The notes under the pieces were generated by a model. It had not been told where the DNA came from. It saw only the letters and a program-made list of their open reading frames with translations, and searched no databases. A stretch of DNA of 64,000 nucleotides from contig CP012388.1 in assembly GCA_001708385.1 (NCBI GenBank), positions 2,356,001 to 2,420,000 on the forward strand. The letters run 5' to 3'. This document shows, one piece after another, positions 59,777 to 64,000 of this stretch. Both the position numbers and the translations under genes were made by a program. Source of the DNA: Flavobacterium psychrophilum (GTDB lineage: Bacteria > Bacteroidota > Bacteroidia > Flavobacteriales > Flavobacteriaceae). Position 1 is the first letter of the stretch. Each line of letters starts with the position of its first letter.

Positions 59777-61930
59777 ATGAAAAAATTTTTACTAACCGCA
59801 TTGCTGGCAGTTTCCTTTACAAATTATGCCCAGACAGCAATATTCGAAGATTTTGAATCGCTTACTTTTCCACCACCGGGCTGGCTAGTTAATAATGTTT
59901 CAGGTGCTAATGTTACCTGGAGAGGATCCGATCCTAATGTTCCGGGAGAAAATGCGGTTTTAGGGTATCACGCAGCCCTGCTGAACGGAGAAAGTACTGA
60001 GAGCGGTGCCGAAGACTGGCTTATAAGTCCGCCAATTGTAATGCCCGATAATCCCCACATTGCATTTTATTCGCAAATGCAGCAAGCGGGCGATCAGGGT
60101 GGGGTTTATAAAGTAATGATAGGTACAGATCCCCATGATTTGAGTTCTTTCACCCTTTTAAAGCAGTGGACAGAATTGGAGATCAATCCGCAACAAGGTG
60201 TATACGCAAATGCTGAAGTAGCACTGCCGGCAACGCTGGAAGGTGAGACACGATATATTGCTTTTGTTGGTATGGGTAATAACGCCGACCGTTGGTCTAT
60301 AGATGTTTTCACTGTGAAAGCTTTATGCGAAAAGCCCATTTCTGCCTTTATATATGATATTACAGATACTTCTGCTACAATACTATGGGAATCTTTTTCA
60401 AGTGTACATGAGATAGAAATTCTTGAAGCCGAACAGACGCCAACAGGCGTTGGTATTCCGGTTACAACAAATGGCGTTTTTGTTGTAGCGGGTCTTGTAC
60501 CCAGTACAATATACAAATGTTATATAAGAAGCATTTGCGGAAACTCGCTTGTAAGTACATGGGCTGGTCCGTATTACTTCACAACAGCAGGCGGTAAGCT
60601 AAGTGGTTTCGTAACATTTGACGCAAATGGCGATGCATTCTGCGATAACTCTGACATATTGAGTGGTTTGGAAGTGCAGATAACTGTAAACGATGAAGAA
60701 CCGGTTTCGGTATATACCAATGCCCAGGGCGAGTATGTTTTTTATGGCCTTGGAACAGGAACAAATTCGGTAAGTATTTTGGCTAATTCACCAGTAGGCT
60801 TTTCCGGTATAACTCCTGTACTACAGGATGTTACTTTTAACAATGAAATAACAACGGCAGAAATAAATATCTGCCTGCCACAACCGGAGGAAGTTACAGA
60901 TCTTTCTGTTGTATTAGTGCCCGAAAATGTGGCGAGGCCCGGAGTTGCAGCCCGTTACAACCTGGTAGTAAGAAATGAGGGAAATACTTTTATTGAGAAC
61001 GCAGAAGTGGTGGTGAATTTTAATTCTACGAGGTTAGACTTTGAAGTATCTGATTTTACTTCGGCTACTGTAACGGGAGATAATATAACAATTAGCCTAA
61101 GCGCACTGGCTGCCTATTCTTCGCAATCAGGATATTTACAATTCACAGTTAAGCAGCCTCCCTTTAATATTGGAGGCGAAGCTTTATATTTTATAGCAGA
61201 TTTAACCGCTCCTGAAACAGACGATAATTTAGAAAATAACAGCTCTTCTTTTGTGCAGATTATCGTAAATTCTTACGACCCTAACGATGTTACAGTGTTG
61301 GAGGGACCGGAAATTTACCTTGATCAGGCGGGTGATTACTTAACGTATGTTGTTCGTTTTCAAAATACAGGAAGTGCTGAAGCTTTAAGGATACGAATCA
61401 AAAATACGCTTGACGGTTTACTGGATTGGGATACTTTTCAGCCAATAAGTTCAAGCCATGCCTACAGCTTAACACGCAAAAACAATGAACTTGATTTTCT
61501 GTTTGAAGATATCAATCTTACTTATCAATCAGACAGTGAAGAAGAAAGCCAGGGATTTGTCAGCTATAGAATAAAACCAACAGCCGCGTTTGGCCTTGGT
61601 GATATTGCTTCTAATACAGCAGATATTTATTTTGATTTTAATCCTGCTGTAACCACTAATACTGCCACGACAGAAGTTGTAGCTGTAGTTGGGCTTGCAA
61701 CTCATGAACAGCCTTTGGTTACATTGTATCCTAACCCGGTTAGAGACCAGCTTAAGGTTGAGGTTAATCAAGGGGTGCTTCAGTCGGTTACAGTGCACGA
61801 TGTTAACGGCAGGTTATGCCTTTCGGCGAATGCCAATACAATAGATACAAGTGTTTTAAACGGAGGGATATACTTTGTAAAAGTTACTACAGATGCAGGA
61901 AGCACAACTTACAAGATTATAAAACATTAA
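59777..61930 (+). CDS. T9SS type A cargo with cAJ, FN3 and SdrD-like domains
   Basis: A 717-residue secreted protein: signal peptide 1-19; cAJ domain about 20-185; FN3 about 190-270; SdrD-B-like domain about 275-360 (VTFDANGDAFCDNSD); CARDB/DUF11-like about 372-490; a DUF7619-like domain about 500-630 (SYDPNDVTVLEG, FQNTGSAEA); and a type A C-terminal domain about 645-717 (LYPNPVRDQLKV, GIYFVKV). It shares the cAJ+FN3 start with the giant protein at 34482, but the sorting domain is type A, so it is anchored by a different route and needs no SprF. The role is unknown. Confidence 0.88.
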   Translation: MKKFLLTALLAVSFTNYAQTAIFEDFESLTFPPPGWLVNNVSGANVTWRGSDPNVPGENAVLGYHAALLNGESTESGAEDWLISPPIVMPDNPHIAFYSQMQQAGDQGGVYKVMIGTDPHDLSSFTLLKQWTELEINPQQGVYANAEVALPATLEGETRYIAFVGMGNNADRWSIDVFTVKALCEKPISAFIYDITDTSATILWESFSSVHEIEILEAEQTPTGVGIPVTTNGVFVVAGLVPSTIYKCYIRSICGNSLVSTWAGPYYFTTAGGKLSGFVTFDANGDAFCDNSDILSGLEVQITVNDEEPVSVYTNAQGEYVFYGLGTGTNSVSILANSPVGFSGITPVLQDVTFNNEITTAEINICLPQPEEVTDLSVVLVPENVARPGVAARYNLVVRNEGNTFIENAEVVVNFNSTRLDFEVSDFTSATVTGDNITISLSALAAYSSQSGYLQFTVKQPPFNIGGEALYFIADLTAPETDDNLENNSSSFVQIIVNSYDPNDVTVLEGPEIYLDQAGDYLTYVVRFQNTGSAEALRIRIKNTLDGLLDWDTFQPISSSHAYSLTRKNNELDFLFEDINLTYQSDSEEESQGFVSYRIKPTAAFGLGDIASNTADIYFDFNPAVTTNTATTEVVAVVGLATHEQPLVTLYPNPVRDQLKVEVNQGVLQSVTVHDVNGRLCLSANANTIDTSVLNGGIYFVKVTTDAGSTTYKIIKH

Positions 61931-61946
61931 AAGTGTTTTTTTGAGA

Positions 61947-61984
61947 AAAAAAGTCCAGACTATGTAAATGGTCCGGGCTTTTTT
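61947..61984. terminator. Bidirectional terminator
   Basis: A 14-bp stem (61947-61960 with 61971-61984) with one G-U pair and one A-C mismatch, followed by T on the plus side and A on the minus side. It lies between two converging genes. Confidence 0.7.
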
Positions 61985-63128
61985 ATGCATATTTCATTTT
62001 ACGTAGAACGCGCATGGCTTCTTTAAATGAAATATAGGCCTGCTCGTCGGGGTAATTCTTTAGCAGTGGTTTTGCTTCTGCAAGTTTTTGCTTGGCATCA
62101 TTAAAGCCATTGAGCTGGCATATCATGAGTGTAGAAGGAAGGTTTAGCAAATCTTTATGTTCCCGTTCCGATAGTGGTATTTCTTTTTCAAGTTTTTTTA
62201 TAAGCGCAAGGTTGGCATTATAAATATGGAACATCATTTTGCGGTTATACTGCGGTGGATCAAACAACAGCGTAGATTCCATTTTATAATACCCATTCTC
62301 TTCAAAACGTATGCTTACTTCCTCCAACGGATAATAGCTCGTTTTATCGTTAAGCCCCAGGGCTACATATTCGGTAATGGCAAAACTATCGTCATCATAG
62401 GCAATGCTAACCTCATCCAGTGCCGAATAAAATAGCTTGATCTGTTCGTTTATCAGCTCAATATCTACACGTGAATAGTAGGTTTGCCCTTTAACTACCT
62501 TTTTATGACCGGCCCAGCAAACTACAAACAGTTCTTTAAACACTTTGTATTTGGCGGCCATATCTTTATGGCGGTTGGTAACAAAGTCCATAACACCTTC
62601 AAGAGTATATTCTATACTGTTGCGCGATCCGTTTTCTATGGCAGTTACAGTCTCGGCATTATGGTCGGTAAAGGCCACATCAACACCAGGTTCTAATGGT
62701 ATCGAGTTGCTGCCCCTGCGGGCAAAAACAGCTCCGCCTAAAATCGTGTAAATATTCTTTTTAAAGTACGATGTCCCGCTTTTTGGCTGAATAGTTACCA
62801 GGCCCACTACTTTGTCTTTCGGGAGGTTTGGGAAAGGCACATTTTCGTATTGTATCGTTGGCGGATTTACCAAATAGGCATTCACAAGATTCTGAATGCG
62901 GCTATCGTCGTAAAAATCGGTACCCAAAATTTCATTGTCATGGTCTTCTACACCTACTACAATGTACGAGTTATTGGCAGGATTAGAATTGGATAACGCA
63001 CAAATATGTTTTACAAATTTGGCTTTACCTTCTTTGGTGTGAAGGTTCAGTTGACGCTTTTTATCATAAAAACTGCTCTCATCGTTGTGAGCCAGCAGGT
63101 TTTTAATTAAAAGGCGCTTATTTATCAT
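61983..63128 (-). CDS. AlbA_2 (Schlafen-like) domain protein
   Basis: A 381-residue protein whose N-terminal half is an AlbA_2 domain: Glu/Asp-rich start (NDESSFYDKKRQLNL), the FVKHICALSNSNPANNSYIVVGVED core (about 39-63), and the Arg-rich GAVFARRGSNS (about 133-143). Members are predicted nucleic-acid-binding or NTP-related regulators. The C-terminal half (about 170-381) has no recognised family. It stands alone, next to a T9SS cargo and an SDR gene. Its function is not known. Confidence 0.75.
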   Translation of the reverse strand: MINKRLLIKNLLAHNDESSFYDKKRQLNLHTKEGKAKFVKHICALSNSNPANNSYIVVGVEDHDNEILGTDFYDDSRIQNLVNAYLVNPPTIQYENVPFPNLPKDKVVGLVTIQPKSGTSYFKKNIYTILGGAVFARRGSNSIPLEPGVDVAFTDHNAETVTAIENGSRNSIEYTLEGVMDFVTNRHKDMAAKYKVFKELFVVCWAGHKKVVKGQTYYSRVDIELINEQIKLFYSALDEVSIAYDDDSFAITEYVALGLNDKTSYYPLEEVSIRFEENGYYKMESTLLFDPPQYNRKMMFHIYNANLALIKKLEKEIPLSEREHKDLLNLPSTLMICQLNGFNDAKQKLAEAKPLLKNYPDEQAYISFKEAMRVLRKMKYA

Positions 63129-63194
63129 GGTGGTTTATCGGGTTGCGGGTTGTTGGGTGCGGGATTATTTATCAACTAGCAAGGCTTAAATAAA

Positions 63195-63221
63195 CCTACA
63201 AGGTCTTTAAGACCTTGTAGG
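63195..63221. repeat. 27-nt near-perfect palindrome
   Basis: CCTACAAGGTCTT-T-AAGACCTTGTAGG: perfect 13-bp arms around one base, between the SDR stop and the AlbA_2 gene start. There is no T-run, so it is probably a dispersed repeat and not a standard terminator, although it could act as a hairpin for the SDR mRNA end. Confidence 0.6.
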
Positions 63222-63232
63222 ATATGTAATAG

Positions 63233-63985
63233 TTAAAGCTGTTTATTTACTATTGTAGCTGACGCCTGAGCGGTTGGCAAAATAAGCAAATCGGCAATAT
63301 TTACATGGTATGGCCTTGAAACCACAAAATGAATAACATCGGCAATGTCTTCTGCTTTAAGCGGTTCAAAACCTTTGTATACACTGGTGGCACGTTCGGT
63401 ATCGCCTTTAAAGCGCACTTCGCTGAATTCGGTATCTACCATACCCGGATTAATTGCCCCTACGCGGATACCGTACTGATTTAAATCCATACGCATACCT
63501 TGGTTTATAGCATCTACAGCATGTTTGGTAGCGCAGTACACATTGCCGTTAGTATAGGTTTCTTTACCTGCAATAGACCCAATATTAATTATGTGTCCGC
63601 TTCGGCGTTCTACCATTCCGGGGATAATATGTTTGCTAACATAAAGTAACCCTTTTATATTAATGTCTATCATGGCATCCCAATCGTCTGTATCGCCATT
63701 TTCTATCGGGTCAAGGCCGTGGGCGTTACCGGCGTTATTTACAAGGATATCAATCTTTGCAAAATCGGCAGGTATCGATTTGATAGATTGCCCTACCGCT
63801 TTTTTGTTACGCACGTCAAAATTAAGAGTGTGCACTTTGGTTAGGGCAGCAAACTCATCCTGTAATTCTGCAAGACGGTCTTCGCGCCTCCCGCAGATAA
63901 TGAGGTTATAATTGTTTTTTGCCAGCAGGCGGGCAGTAGCGCGGCCAATACCGCTGGTAGCACCTGTTATTAATGCTGTTTTCAT
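63233..63985 (-). CDS. SDR family NAD(P)-dependent oxidoreductase
   Basis: A 250-residue classical short-chain dehydrogenase of the YdfG-like group. It has TGATSGIG (7-14), NNAG (83-86), and the catalytic S137, Y150 and K154 (YCATK). The CGRREDR after strand 2 suggests NADP. It probably reduces or oxidizes 3-hydroxy acids such as serine or 3-hydroxypropionate, but the substrate is not proven. Only 15 bases remain beyond its start, so its promoter lies outside the window. Confidence 0.92.
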   Translation of the reverse strand: MKTALITGATSGIGRATARLLAKNNYNLIICGRREDRLAELQDEFAALTKVHTLNFDVRNKKAVGQSIKSIPADFAKIDILVNNAGNAHGLDPIENGDTDDWDAMIDINIKGLLYVSKHIIPGMVERRSGHIINIGSIAGKETYTNGNVYCATKHAVDAINQGMRMDLNQYGIRVGAINPGMVDTEFSEVRFKGDTERATSVYKGFEPLKAEDIADVIHFVVSRPYHVNIADLLILPTAQASATIVNKQL

Positions 63986-64000
63986 ACTTTATTTAAAAAT

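Overview
The window is chromosomal DNA from a member of the Bacteroidota, almost certainly family Flavobacteriaceae and probably Flavobacterium or a close relative. The grounds are Bacteroidetes promoters (TTTG or TTG, 18-20 nt, TAnnTTTG), weak Shine-Dalgarno signals, type IX secretion (T9SS) cargo with both type A and type B C-terminal domains, PorP/SprF, families typical of the group (DUF4837, DUF2480, DUF3078, HmuY), and lipoproteins with an acidic stretch after the lipobox Cys. No tRNA, rRNA, CRISPR array, phage or transposase gene was seen.

Layout. 1-6.2 kb: DUF4837 protein (cut by the window edge), ElaA-like acetyltransferase, M1 peptidase, S8 protease lipoprotein, MBL-fold hydrolase. 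6.3-10.9 kb: sufA-sufB-[four-helix-bundle cassette]-sufC-sufD. 11-15.3 kb: heme receptor and HmuY lipoprotein, then a small low-complexity secreted protein. 15.6-22.3 kb: rnpA, DUF4349 lipoprotein, S41 protease, sulfurtransferase, kup, OmpA-like protein. 22.4-26.2 kb (minus strand): heme uptake operon hmuT-U-V-S. 27.1-30.2 kb: sufS, a small lipoprotein, sufE, sufT, DUF2480. 30.2-34.3 kb: DUF3078 barrel, poxB-type oxidase, hflX. 34.5-45.8 kb: a 2,800-residue T9SS type B surface protein with PorP/SprF and an OmpA/PorE-like protein. 46-47.9 kb: TetR plus MFS pump. 48-52.5 kb: TonB receptor and surface lipoprotein, divergent from a secreted nuclease/phosphatase. 52.7-56 kb: 3-hydroxyanthranilate dioxygenase, CorA-type transporter with an unusual leader, ALDH7. 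56.2-58.3 kb: egtB-egtD. 58.3-64 kb: a decayed TPR fragment, a PPP phosphatase, a second T9SS cargo (type A), an AlbA_2 protein and an SDR enzyme.

How the genes fit together. Iron is the main theme of the first half. Fe-S assembly (suf, in two blocks) brackets a complete heme route: outer-membrane receptor and HmuY, periplasmic HmuT, HmuUV and cytoplasmic HmuS. The promoters of sufA, hmuR and hmuT carry nearly the same 15-17 bp element at the same distance after the -7 box, which suggests one iron-responsive regulator. The second half is dominated by surface biology and small-molecule metabolism.

Most interesting signals. (1) A four-helix-bundle (S23/IVP-type) gene framed by 26-nt terminal inverted repeats inside the suf operon, with a 133-bp gene-less relative of the same element one gene upstream. 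(2) A 13-codon leader ORF ahead of corA whose stop codon lies in the first arm of two mutually exclusive hairpins, the second of which would cover the corA start. (3) The shared operator of the suf and heme promoters.
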